The position numbers were made by a program, and so were the translations under genes. DNA of 64,000 bases from Nonomuraea montanisoli (lineage in GTDB: Bacteria; Actinomycetota; Actinomycetes; Streptosporangiales; Streptosporangiaceae): NCBI RefSeq assembly GCF_013363975.1, contig NZ_JABWGN010000004.1, positions 124,001-188,000 of the forward strand. The letters run 5' to 3'. Numbering within the stretch: position 1 is the first letter of the stretch; the number at the start of each line of letters is the position of its first letter. Positions 18,268 through 25,331 of the stretch are shown here, one piece after another. Under the pieces are notes generated by a model. The model saw nothing but the letters and a program-made list of their open reading frames with translations. It was not told the origin of the DNA and made no database searches.

Positions 18268-18360
18268 TGCCGGGCGTCCGGGGAATGCGGGCGATCTGTG
18301 CCGGGCGTCCGGGGAATGCGGACGGTCTGTGCCGGGCGTCCGGGGAATGCGGGCGGCGAT
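18268..18360. repeat. 31-bp tandem repeat, three copies
   Basis: Three adjacent copies of a 31-bp unit start at 18268, 18299 and 18330 with TGCCGGGCGTCCGGGGAATG, differing only in their last bases. They fill the divergent region between the fdh alpha start (18235) and the guanidine riboswitch (18401). They could be regulator sites for fdh or simple slippage products. Confidence 0.85.
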
Positions 18361-18400
18361 CGCGGCCGTTCCCCTTGACGCGGGCCCGATCCGGGCCCGT

Positions 18401-18440
18401 CCGGACGAGACGCGCCGTACCCGGTCGGACAAGACGACGC
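18401..18440 (+). promoter_or_regulatory. Guanidine-III riboswitch aptamer (ykkC-III)
   Basis: The 40-nt segment beginning CCGGACGAGACGCGCCGTAC and ending CGGACAAGACGACGC matches nearly base for base the Thermobifida fusca guanidine-III aptamer as recalled from the literature. It keeps CCGGACGAG, GCGCCGTACCCGGT, GGACAAGAC and the P1 stem GCGCCGT/ACGACGC (one C-A mismatch); the CCGG/CCGG pairing of the pseudoknot is also possible. It sits 20 nt upstream of an SMR exporter start, the standard context for this class. Confidence 0.85.
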
Positions 18441-18462
18441 TCCTGAGGAAAGGAGCCGTCGT
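18434..18462 (+). promoter_or_regulatory. Start-sequestering hairpin, riboswitch expression platform
   Basis: ACGACGCTCCT (18434-18444) can pair with AGGAGCCGTCGT (18451-18462) through a GAGGAA loop, 11 bp with one bulged C. The 3' side holds the Shine-Dalgarno AGGAG and the first two bases of the GTG start. The 5' strand is the same ACGACGC that closes P1 of the aptamer, so ligand-bound and start-blocked folds exclude each other: guanidine would free translation. Seen by base pairing only. Confidence 0.7.
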
Positions 18463-18784
18463 GGCCTGGATCCTGATCGTCGCCGCCGGCCTGTTCGAGG
18501 TGGCCATGGCCTACGCCCTCAAGCTCAGCGACGGGTTCTCGGCGCCGCTGCCGAGCGTCGCCTTCGGTGTGTTCGCCGTCTCCAGCTTCGGCCTGCTCGC
18601 GATGGCTCTGAAGAGCCTGGAGGTCGGCACGGCGTACGCGGTGTGGACGGGCATCGGCGCGGTCGGCACAGCCGTGCTGGGCATGGTCGCTCTGGGAGAG
18701 GACGCGTCCCTCCTTAAGCTCGTGTCGATCGGGCTGATCCTGTGCGGCGTCGTCGGCCTCAACCTGGCGGGCGGCGGCCACTGA
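18461..18784 (+). CDS. SMR-family guanidinium exporter (Gdx/SugE type)
   Basis: A 107-residue four-helix small multidrug resistance protein. The N-terminal glutamate motif WILIVAAGLFEVAMAYALKLSDGF carries the essential membrane Glu13, and GTAYAVWTGIGAVGTAVLGM is the SugE/Gdx signature, unlike EmrE-type polyaromatic cation exporters. The start GTG at 18461 has an AAAGGAG ribosome site. The guanidine-III riboswitch in its leader supports guanidinium export as the physiological role. Confidence 0.92.
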   Translation: MAWILIVAAGLFEVAMAYALKLSDGFSAPLPSVAFGVFAVSSFGLLAMALKSLEVGTAYAVWTGIGAVGTAVLGMVALGEDASLLKLVSIGLILCGVVGLNLAGGGH

Positions 18785-18946
18785 GCCGGCGCGGACATGA
18801 CGATCTCCACGGCGCCTGTCGATCACGGCCGCGTCGAGACCGGGAGACAGGACATCGGATGGTTTGACCTGTTGATGGCGTTTCCTTCCGATTGATCTGC
18901 ACGAGAATGCACGCTCCGGTCTCGAACCCTTCATACGGTCGAATAC

Positions 18947-19990
18947 GTGTCCAAGCTGACGTCGTTGGTCCTCTCCGTGGTGCTCGGCTGCATCACGCTG
19001 ACCGGCTGCGCCCAGCTCGACCCGGCCGCGCCGGCGGCGGACGGCGCGAACACGATCAGCGCCTCGGGATCGACCGCGCAGCTCGGGGCGATCAACGCCT
19101 GGCGCGACGACTTCCGCTCGATGCATCCCGGCGCGCAAATCCTCTACCGGCCCAACGGCTCCGGCGCCGGGGTGCGCGACTTCCTGCTGGGCACGACCGA
19201 GTTCGCCGGCTCCGACTACGTGATGGGCGCCCAGGAGCACGCGCTGGCCGACGGGCGGTGCGGCGACCGCGCGCTGCACCTGCCCATGGTCGTGGGGCCG
19301 ATCGCCGTGGCCTACAACCTGCCGTCCGTGCCGGAACTGCGGCTCTCCCCCGCCACCATGGCCGCGGTGTTCGGCAGGACGATCACCACCTGGGACGCCC
19401 CGCAGATCGCCGCCGAGAACCCCGGCGCGGCCCTGCCGCACAAGGAGATCGACGTCCTCCACCGCTCCGACGACTCCGGCACGAGCCACGTGTTCACCTC
19501 CTACCTCGCGGCGGCGGGCGGCTGGCCGTACCCGCCGTCGACGGACTGGCCCGGGCCGGGCCGCGGGGTCGAGGGCTCCGACGGCATGGCCGAGACGATC
19601 CGGGAGAGCGGGGGCACGATCGGGTACGTGGAGTACGGCTACGCCAGCGGAGCGGGGCTGCGGACGGCGAAGGTGCGCAACGGCGCGGGCGAGTACGTCG
19701 CCCTGTCGCCCGAGGGCGCCACGAAGGCCGTGGAGGGCGCCCGGGTCACCGGCGACGACGGCGACCTCGCGATGGCGCTCGACTACACGACCAGGCAGAA
19801 GGGGGCGTACCCGCTCGTCCTGATCACCTACGAGATCGTCTGCGCGCGGGGGACGGCGCCGCTGGCGCGCGGCTTCCTGCGGTACACGGCGAGCAACGCG
19901 GGCCAGTCGTACCTGTCGCTGCTCGGCTACGCGCCCCTGCCGCAGGACGTGGTCGTCCAGGTCCGCGCCCGCCTCGCCGCGATGACCTGA
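18947..19990 (+). CDS. pstS: PstS-like phosphate-binding lipoprotein
   Basis: A 347-residue extracytoplasmic substrate-binding protein. The N-terminus is a lipoprotein signal ending in the lipobox LTGC (Cys21). The mature part shows the PstS hallmarks ISASGSTAQ (phosphate-binding loop), FAGSDYVM, VGPIAVAYNLP and HRSDDSGTSHVFTSYL. Usual PstS proteins are followed by pstC, pstA and pstB, but here no ABC permease genes follow, so it is an orphan binding protein that either serves a transporter elsewhere or acts as a scavenger. GTG start. Confidence 0.88.
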   Translation: MSKLTSLVLSVVLGCITLTGCAQLDPAAPAADGANTISASGSTAQLGAINAWRDDFRSMHPGAQILYRPNGSGAGVRDFLLGTTEFAGSDYVMGAQEHALADGRCGDRALHLPMVVGPIAVAYNLPSVPELRLSPATMAAVFGRTITTWDAPQIAAENPGAALPHKEIDVLHRSDDSGTSHVFTSYLAAAGGWPYPPSTDWPGPGRGVEGSDGMAETIRESGGTIGYVEYGYASGAGLRTAKVRNGAGEYVALSPEGATKAVEGARVTGDDGDLAMALDYTTRQKGAYPLVLITYEIVCARGTAPLARGFLRYTASNAGQSYLSLLGYAPLPQDVVVQVRARLAAMT

Positions 19991-20059
19991 CGTCGGAGCG
20001 ACTGATCGGAGCGACAAAGGAGGCGACATCCGGCAGCCGACTCGCTACTGTGCCGTCGC

Positions 20060-20842
20060 ATGTCTCTTTCTCATGATGTGGCCGGCGACGGTCCGGCCGT
20101 GGTGTTGCTCCATTCGGGCGTGTGCGACCGCCGCATGTGGGACCCGCAGTGGACGGCCCTGGCCGCCGCCGGGTACCGCGTGATCCGGCCGGACCTGCGC
20201 GGCTTCGGGCTCTCGCCCGTGGCCGACGGGCCGTACAGCGACGCGGGCGACGTCGCCGGGCTGCTGCGGGCGCTCGGCGTCGAGCGGGCGACGCTGGTCG
20301 CCTCCTCCTACGGCGGCCGGGTCGCCCTGGAGCTGGCCGCGAGCCGGCCGGAGCTGGTCACGGCGCTCGCGCTGCTGTGCCCGGGCGTGCCCGGCCACGT
20401 GCCGGGGCCGGAGCTGCGGTCGTTCGCCGAGCGGGAGGACGCGCTGCTCGCCGCCGGCGACCTCGACGGGGCCGTCGAGCTCAACGTGGAGACATGGCTC
20501 GGCCCGGAAGGCGGGGACGAGGCCCGCGAGCGGGTGCGGACCATGCAGCGGCGCGCCTTCGAGGTGCAGCTCGCCGCGGCCGAGCAGTTCCCGCAGACGC
20601 GGCCCGAGGCCGACCTGGCGGGGATCGCGGCGCCGTGCCTGGTCGTGTCCGGCGCCCACGACGTGCCCGACTTCCGGGAGATCGCCGCCCGGCTTCCCGA
20701 GCGGCTGCGCCAGGCCCGCCACGTGGAGCTGGCCTGGGCCGGTCACCTGCCGTCGCTAGAACGGCCCGACGAGGTCACCGAGCTGCTGCTGGACTACCTG
20801 CGGGTCACGGCTCCGCCCGCGCGGGCCAATGTTTCGCACTGA
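20060..20842 (+). CDS. Alpha/beta-hydrolase
   Basis: A 260-residue alpha/beta-hydrolase fold protein. The oxyanion region is VVLLHSGVCDRRMWDPQW; the nucleophile elbow is ASSYGGRVAL (Ser in SxSxGG, at about residue 90); the acid is likely the Asp in GAHDVPDF and the base the His in WAGHLPSLERPDEV. Such proteins hydrolyse esters, lactones or peroxides; the substrate is not evident. It stands alone between the pstS-like gene and the SBP56 gene. Confidence 0.85.
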   Translation: MSLSHDVAGDGPAVVLLHSGVCDRRMWDPQWTALAAAGYRVIRPDLRGFGLSPVADGPYSDAGDVAGLLRALGVERATLVASSYGGRVALELAASRPELVTALALLCPGVPGHVPGPELRSFAEREDALLAAGDLDGAVELNVETWLGPEGGDEARERVRTMQRRAFEVQLAAAEQFPQTRPEADLAGIAAPCLVVSGAHDVPDFREIAARLPERLRQARHVELAWAGHLPSLERPDEVTELLLDYLRVTAPPARANVSH

Positions 20843-20896
20843 ACCGGCATAGGTCTCGGCAGCTTGTCTATTGACCGGGTAGGTAATGAATGAATC

Positions 20897-22297
20897 ATGG
20901 GATTCATGGCTCTCTGGACTCCGGATCCCACGTTCTACCCCTCGCCGCGTGACGCCGCCGCCGCGCCGGTCGAGCGGCTGGCCTACGTGGCCGCCTTCGA
21001 CCGCCGGGCGGAGCGTCCCGACGCGATCGCCGTCGTCGGCACCGACCCCTCCTCTCCCGACTACGGCCGGGTCGTGGGCTGGACCGACCTGCCCAACAAG
21101 GGCGACGAGCTGCACCACTTCGGGTGGAACGCCTGCAGCAGCGCCCTGTGTCCCTACGCGCCGCACCCCCACGTCGAGCGGCGCTACCTGGTCGTGCCCG
21201 GCCTGCGCTCCTCGCGCATCCACATCCTGGACACCAAGGACCGGGTCAGCCCCGAGCTCGTCAAGGTCATCGAGCCCGAGGAGCTGGCCAAGCGCGCCGG
21301 GTACTCCCGGCCGCACACCGTCCACTGCGGTCCCGAGGGCCTGTACGTCTCCGCGCTCGGCGGCGCGAACGGCGAGGACGGCCCGGGCGGCATCGCCATC
21401 CTCGACCACCAGTCGTTCGAGGTGCTCGGCCGCTGGGAGATGGACCGGGGCCCGCAGTACCTCTCCTACGACTTCTGGTGGCACATCAACCACGACGTGC
21501 TCGTCACCTCCGAGTGGGGCACGCCGTCCATGATCGAGAACGGGGTCGTGGGCGAGCTGCTCCTCGGCCGCCAGTACGGGCACCGGCTGCACTTCTGGGA
21601 CCTGCGCAGACGCCGTCACGTCCAGGAGGTGGACCTGGGCGATCAGCACCAGATGACGCTGGAGCTGCGGCCCGCGCACGACCCGACGAGGACGTACGGG
21701 TTCGCCGGCGTCGTCGTCAGCGTCGAGGACCTGTCGGCGTCGGTGTGGACCTGGTTCCGGGAGGACGGCCGCTGGCAGGCGCGCAAGGTGATCGAGATCC
21801 CGGCCGAGCCCGCCGACCCGAAGGACCTGCCCGACGTGCTCAAGCCGTTCGGCGCGGTCCCGCCGCTGGTCACCGACATCGACCTGTCCGTGGACGACCA
21901 GCGCCTGTACGTCTCCTGCTGGGGCACCGGGGAGCTCAAGCAGTACGACGTCAGCGACCCGTTCAAGCCCGTCGAGCTGGGCTCGCTGCGGATCGGCGGC
22001 ATCGTCCGCGGCGACTCCCACCCCGCCGCCGGCGGTGCCCGGCTGCGCGGCGGCCCGCAGATGGTCGAGGTGAGCAGGGACGGCGCGCGCGTCTACCTGA
22101 CCAACTCCCTGTACGGCGCCTGGGACGACCAGTTCTACCCCGAGGGCGTCGGCGCCTGGATGGCCAAGGTGGACGCCGACTCGTTCACCTTCGACGCGCG
22201 CTTCCTGCCGCACGGCGACGACTTCCGCGGCCTACGCGCGCACCAGGTGCGGCTGCAGGGCGGCGACGCCTCGTCCGACTCCTACTGCTACCCATGA
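20897..22297 (+). CDS. SBP56 / methanethiol oxidase family protein
   Basis: A 466-residue protein of the selenium-binding protein 1 family (beta-propeller), whose bacterial and human members oxidise methanethiol to formaldehyde, H2S and H2O2. Conserved runs include DPTFYPSPRDA, GDELHHFGWNACSSALC, EPEELAKRAGYSRPHTVHCGPEG, FDFWWHINHD-like YDFWWHINHDVLVTSEWG, DIDLSVDDQRLYVSCWGTGEL and GGPQMVEVSRDGARVYLTNSLY. No Sec codon is present. The stop overlaps the next gene by ATGA, so the membrane protein is translated with it. A product formaldehyde could feed formate to the nearby formate dehydrogenase (inference). Confidence 0.92.
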   Translation: MGFMALWTPDPTFYPSPRDAAAAPVERLAYVAAFDRRAERPDAIAVVGTDPSSPDYGRVVGWTDLPNKGDELHHFGWNACSSALCPYAPHPHVERRYLVVPGLRSSRIHILDTKDRVSPELVKVIEPEELAKRAGYSRPHTVHCGPEGLYVSALGGANGEDGPGGIAILDHQSFEVLGRWEMDRGPQYLSYDFWWHINHDVLVTSEWGTPSMIENGVVGELLLGRQYGHRLHFWDLRRRRHVQEVDLGDQHQMTLELRPAHDPTRTYGFAGVVVSVEDLSASVWTWFREDGRWQARKVIEIPAEPADPKDLPDVLKPFGAVPPLVTDIDLSVDDQRLYVSCWGTGELKQYDVSDPFKPVELGSLRIGGIVRGDSHPAAGGARLRGGPQMVEVSRDGARVYLTNSLYGAWDDQFYPEGVGAWMAKVDADSFTFDARFLPHGDDFRGLRAHQVRLQGGDASSDSYCYP

Positions 22298-22911
22298 CGA
22301 TCACCGCTGCTCTCCTGCTGGGCGCCTTCCACGGTCTGAACCCGGCCATGGGCTGGCTGTTCGCGGTGGCCCGCGGCCTGCAGGAGCGCAGCCGCGACCT
22401 GCTGCTGGCGTCGCTGCCGGCGATCGCCGCCGGGCACCTGGCCTCCGTCGCGCTGGTCGCGGTGGTGGTCGGGGTGACCGGCTCGCTCACGACGGCCACG
22501 GCGCTGTCGGTCGCCGGCGGCGTGGTCCTGGTCGCCTTCGGCCTCTGGCGGCTGCTGTCGAAGCGGCACTTCCGCTGGGTGGGGATGCGGCTGTCCCTGC
22601 CGCAGCTCGCCGCCTGGTCGTTCCTCATGTCCTCGGCGCACGGGGCCGGCCTCATGCTCGTCCCCGTCTTCGCCGGGCTGGCCGCCGAGCAGGGCGGACC
22701 GGCCGGCGGGCACGCGGCGCACGCCGTCGCCGGGGGGCTGGGCGTGGCGCTCTGGCACACGCTCGGGATGTTCACGGCCGCCGGGGTGGTGGCGGTGCTC
22801 GTCTACGAGGTGGCGGGGCTGGCCGTCCTGCGGCGCGCGTGGTTCAACGTGGACCGCATGTGGGCGGCGGCCCTGGTGGGCGCCGGGATCGTCACCCTGC
22901 TGCGCGCCTGA
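22294..22911 (+). CDS. Polytopic membrane protein coupled to SBP56
   Basis: A 205-residue membrane protein with about six hydrophobic segments. The N-terminus carries GAFHGLNPAMGWLFAVARG, reminiscent of the His-rich first helix of nickel/cobalt or cadmium-type exporters, and there is a further histidine cluster (GGHAAHAVAGG). Its ATG overlaps the SBP56 stop, so the two act together. No family name can be assigned from sequence alone; transport of a metal cofactor or of a sulfur/selenium compound is a guess. Confidence 0.75.
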   Translation: MTITAALLLGAFHGLNPAMGWLFAVARGLQERSRDLLLASLPAIAAGHLASVALVAVVVGVTGSLTTATALSVAGGVVLVAFGLWRLLSKRHFRWVGMRLSLPQLAAWSFLMSSAHGAGLMLVPVFAGLAAEQGGPAGGHAAHAVAGGLGVALWHTLGMFTAAGVVAVLVYEVAGLAVLRRAWFNVDRMWAAALVGAGIVTLLRA

Positions 22912-22922
22912 CCCGCGGCGCG

Positions 22923-23477
22923 TCAGGCGTCGATGCCCTTGCGGAGCAGGCGCCACACCCGCTCGGCCGTCCGGTGGCGGTCGGGCGCGGGGGTCCTGCG
23001 CAGCACCCCCGCGAGCATGCCGACGGCCGTGACCAGGTCGTCGGCCGTCACGTCCGCCCGCACGGCGCCGGTGCCCCTGGCCCGCGCAAGCACGCCCGCG
23101 AGCACGTCGGCCACCCGGTCGCGGACCCTGATCATGCGCTCGTCGAGCGGCGGCACGCTCACCATGTCGATGAACGCCGTCGAGGCGATGGTCTGCTCGG
23201 TGACCATGGCGAGCACGTCGTCGAGGGTGGCGGCCGGGTCGGCGGCCAGCGCCTCCAGCTCGCTCACCCCGTCCTCGAAGACGGCCAGCGCCAGGCTGGT
23301 CCGGTCGGGGAAGTGCCGGTAGAGGCTGCCCTGGCCGACTCCGGCCGCGCGGGCGATCGCGCTGAGCGGCGCGTCGTAGCCGGCGCCGGCGAAGACCTCG
23401 CGGGCCGCCGCGATGAGCGCGGCCCGGTTCTCCGCCGCGGCACTCGGACCCCTGTTGGGGCGACGCGTAGCTGACAT
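22923..23477 (-). CDS. TetR-family repressor
   Basis: A 184-residue TetR repressor. The helix-turn-helix is ALIAAAREVFAGAGYDAPLSAIARAAGVGQGSLYRHFPDRTSL, at residues about 19-60, given by its ends LIAAAREVFA and SLYRHFPDR. The ATG at 23477 is preferred over longer frames because the frame upstream runs through two operator palindromes. Divergent from a truncated SDR gene, which it would once have controlled, plus possibly the P450 gene at 23914. Confidence 0.9.
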   Translation of the reverse strand: MSATRRPNRGPSAAAENRAALIAAAREVFAGAGYDAPLSAIARAAGVGQGSLYRHFPDRTSLALAVFEDGVSELEALAADPAATLDDVLAMVTEQTIASTAFIDMVSVPPLDERMIRVRDRVADVLAGVLARARGTGAVRADVTADDLVTAVGMLAGVLRRTPAPDRHRTAERVWRLLRKGIDA

Positions 23478-23493
23478 GGCCGTCAGGGTAGCA

Positions 23494-23513
23494 ACCGGAC
23501 AAAGTTGTCCGGT
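23494..23513. promoter_or_regulatory. TetR operator palindrome 1
   Basis: ACCGGACAAAGTTGTCCGGT reads as a perfect 20-bp inverted repeat, 17 bp upstream of the tetR start. It shares both arms with the site at 23578-23597. Confidence 0.75.
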
Positions 23514-23577
23514 TCTCGGCCGCGTCCTGACACTCCGGCTCGACACATGGCGGACGCGGGCGTTACGGTGACCCTTA

Positions 23578-23597
23578 ACCGGACAGCATTGTCCGGT
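23578..23597. promoter_or_regulatory. TetR operator palindrome 2
   Basis: ACCGGACAGCATTGTCCGGT has the same ACCGGACA/TGTCCGGT arms as the site 84 bp away and differs only in the centre. It lies just in front of the SDR remnant, so the two sites flank the divergent promoters. Confidence 0.75.
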
Positions 23598-23613
23598 AGC
23601 GAAAGGATCCGCC

Positions 23614-23835
23614 CTTGACCTCCTCCGCCTGCCCGGCCCCACCATGACCGGCATCGCCACGAACATGACGTTCGACCAGGCCGGCGCCGCCCGGCTCGGC
23701 CCCGTGCCGGCCCTCGGCGAGCGGCTCGCGGAGCCGGAGCAGATGGCCGAGGGCGCCCTGTTCCTCGCCTCCGACGCCGCCTCGTTCGTCAACGGCGCCC
23801 TCGTCCCGGTGGACGGCGGCTGGTCGGCCGCCTGA
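23614..23835 (+). pseudogene. Truncated short-chain dehydrogenase, C-terminal remnant
   Basis: Only the last 60-70 residues of an SDR remain. In frame one reads PGPTMTGIATNM, the post-catalytic loop of classical SDRs, then EPEQMAEGALFLASDAASF and NGALVPVDGGWSAA, the SDR C-terminus. The Rossmann fold and the catalytic Ser-Tyr-Lys are missing: the coding part begins about 17 bp after the TetR operator. A deletion has fused a promoter region to the gene's end. The ATG at 23644 could still give a 63-residue peptide. Confidence 0.75.
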
Positions 23836-23913
23836 CTCCGGGTCGCCGCTTCCCGCACGGGCCGCCACCCCATCGACGGGCCGATCACCCTGATCGGCGC
23901 TCCAGGAGGACAT

Positions 23914-25113
23914 GTGACCGACATCCAGGACTACCCGTTCGCCGCCCCCGCCGCGCTGGAGCCCCCCGGGGAGTGGGCCGAGCTGCGCGAGCGCTGCCCC
24001 GTGGCGCACGTCCGGCTGGCCAGCGGCGACGAGGCGCTGCTGCTCACCCGGTACGACGACGTGAAGGAGCTGCTGTCCGACGCCCGCTTCACCCACCACC
24101 TGGTGGCCGAGGACGCCGCCTCCATCACAGCGAACGAGTCGGGCGGCGTGTTCGCCAGCGGCGACGGCGCGAGTGTGCGGGGTGACGCCCACCGGGAGTG
24201 GCGCAAGCTGATCGGCAAGGCGTTCACCGCCAGGCGCGTCTCGGCGCTGCAGCCCGGCATCGAGGCGACGGCCCGCCGCCTGGTGGACGACATGGTCGAG
24301 CGGGGAGGTCCCGCCGATCTGGTGGCCGCGCTGGGGTTCCCGCTGCCGGTGTGGGTGATCTGCGAGCTGCTCGGGGTGCCCGACTCCGACCGCGACCGGT
24401 TCGCGTACTGGTCCGACACGCTGCTCAGCCTGACCCGCTACACCCAGGAGGAGATCGACGCCGCGCAGGCCGAGTTCGCCGCGTACATGCGCGACCACGT
24501 CGCGGCCAGGCGCGCCACCCCGGGCGACGACCTGATCAGCGAGCTGATCACGCTGGTGGGCGCGCTCGACGGCCGGGTCACCGAGGAGGTCGTGCTGATG
24601 ACCGCCAAGGGCCTGCTGGTCGCCGGGCACGAGACCACCGCCAACATGATCGGCAAGATGGTGGCGATGCTGCTGGCCGACCGCTCCCGGTGGGAACGGA
24701 TCGTCGCCGACCCCTCGCTGGTGCGCACCGCGGTCGAGGAGTGCCTGCGCTACGACGCCAACTTCGGCTTCGGCATCCCCCGCTACATCAGCGAGGACGT
24801 CGAGATCGGCGGCACCACGCTGGCCAAGGGCTCCACGGTCGTGTGCAGCCTCTCGGCGGCCAACCGCGACGAGTCCGCGTTCGAGGACGCCGCCGGGATG
24901 GACCTGACCCGCTCCCCCAACCCGCACCTGATCTTCGGTGCGGGGCCGTACGCCTGCCTCGGCCAGTCGCTGGCCCGCACGGAGCTGCAGACCGTCCTGA
25001 AGGTGCTGGTCGAGCGCCTGCCCACGCTGGCCCTCGCCGTGCCCGCCGCCGACCTGAGGCGCCGCGAGGGGCTGCTCGTCGGGGGCCTGGAGCGGGTCCC
25101 CGTCACGTGGTGA
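23914..25113 (+). CDS. Cytochrome P450 (first of cluster)
   Basis: A 399-residue soluble bacterial P450. The I-helix motif is AGHETTANM, the ExxR is in VEECLRYDA, and the heme loop is FGAGPYACLGQSLAR with the cysteine ligand. GTG start with an AGGAGG site (CCAGGAGGACAT). The next genes are a [3Fe-4S] ferredoxin 17 nt downstream and its reductase, so this is a class I system with its own redox chain. The substrate is unknown. Confidence 0.93.
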   Translation: MTDIQDYPFAAPAALEPPGEWAELRERCPVAHVRLASGDEALLLTRYDDVKELLSDARFTHHLVAEDAASITANESGGVFASGDGASVRGDAHREWRKLIGKAFTARRVSALQPGIEATARRLVDDMVERGGPADLVAALGFPLPVWVICELLGVPDSDRDRFAYWSDTLLSLTRYTQEEIDAAQAEFAAYMRDHVAARRATPGDDLISELITLVGALDGRVTEEVVLMTAKGLLVAGHETTANMIGKMVAMLLADRSRWERIVADPSLVRTAVEECLRYDANFGFGIPRYISEDVEIGGTTLAKGSTVVCSLSAANRDESAFEDAAGMDLTRSPNPHLIFGAGPYACLGQSLARTELQTVLKVLVERLPTLALAVPAADLRRREGLLVGGLERVPVTW

Positions 25114-25130
25114 CCCCGGGAAGGAGAGAC

Positions 25131-25331
25131 ATGAACGTCATCGTCGACGCCGGCAAGTGCTGCGGCGCGGGGCAGTGCGTGCTGCTCGCGCCCGACGTCT
25201 TCGACCAGAACGAGGACGACGGCATCGTGGTCCTGCTGGACGCCACGCCGCCCGAGGCGCTGCGCGCCGCCGTCCGCGAGGCGGCCGAGGTGTGCCCGGC
25301 CGCCGCGATCACCGTGGAGGAGCGGCCTTGA
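25131..25331 (+). CDS. Ferredoxin, [3Fe-4S] type
   Basis: A 66-residue ferredoxin of the kind that serves bacterial P450s. Ligands are visible in KCCGAGQCVLLAPDVFD and in EVCPAAAI near the C-terminus. ATG at 25131 follows AAGGAGAGAC. The stop overlaps the TTG start of the reductase, so electron transfer partners are made together. Confidence 0.92.
   Translation: MNVIVDAGKCCGAGQCVLLAPDVFDQNEDDGIVVLLDATPPEALRAAVREAAEVCPAAAITVEERP

Noticed and set aside
18268..18360. CRISPR-like array
   Set aside because: Copies are directly adjacent with no spacers.
18236..20029. Upstream extension of the fdh alpha frame to a much earlier start
   Set aside because: The extension runs antisense through the pstS-like and SMR genes and the 31-bp repeats; conserved FDH sequence begins only at about 18235.
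20897..22297. SBP56 as a selenoprotein or proof of selenium metabolism
   Set aside because: The family name is historic; no in-frame UGA or SECIS is present.
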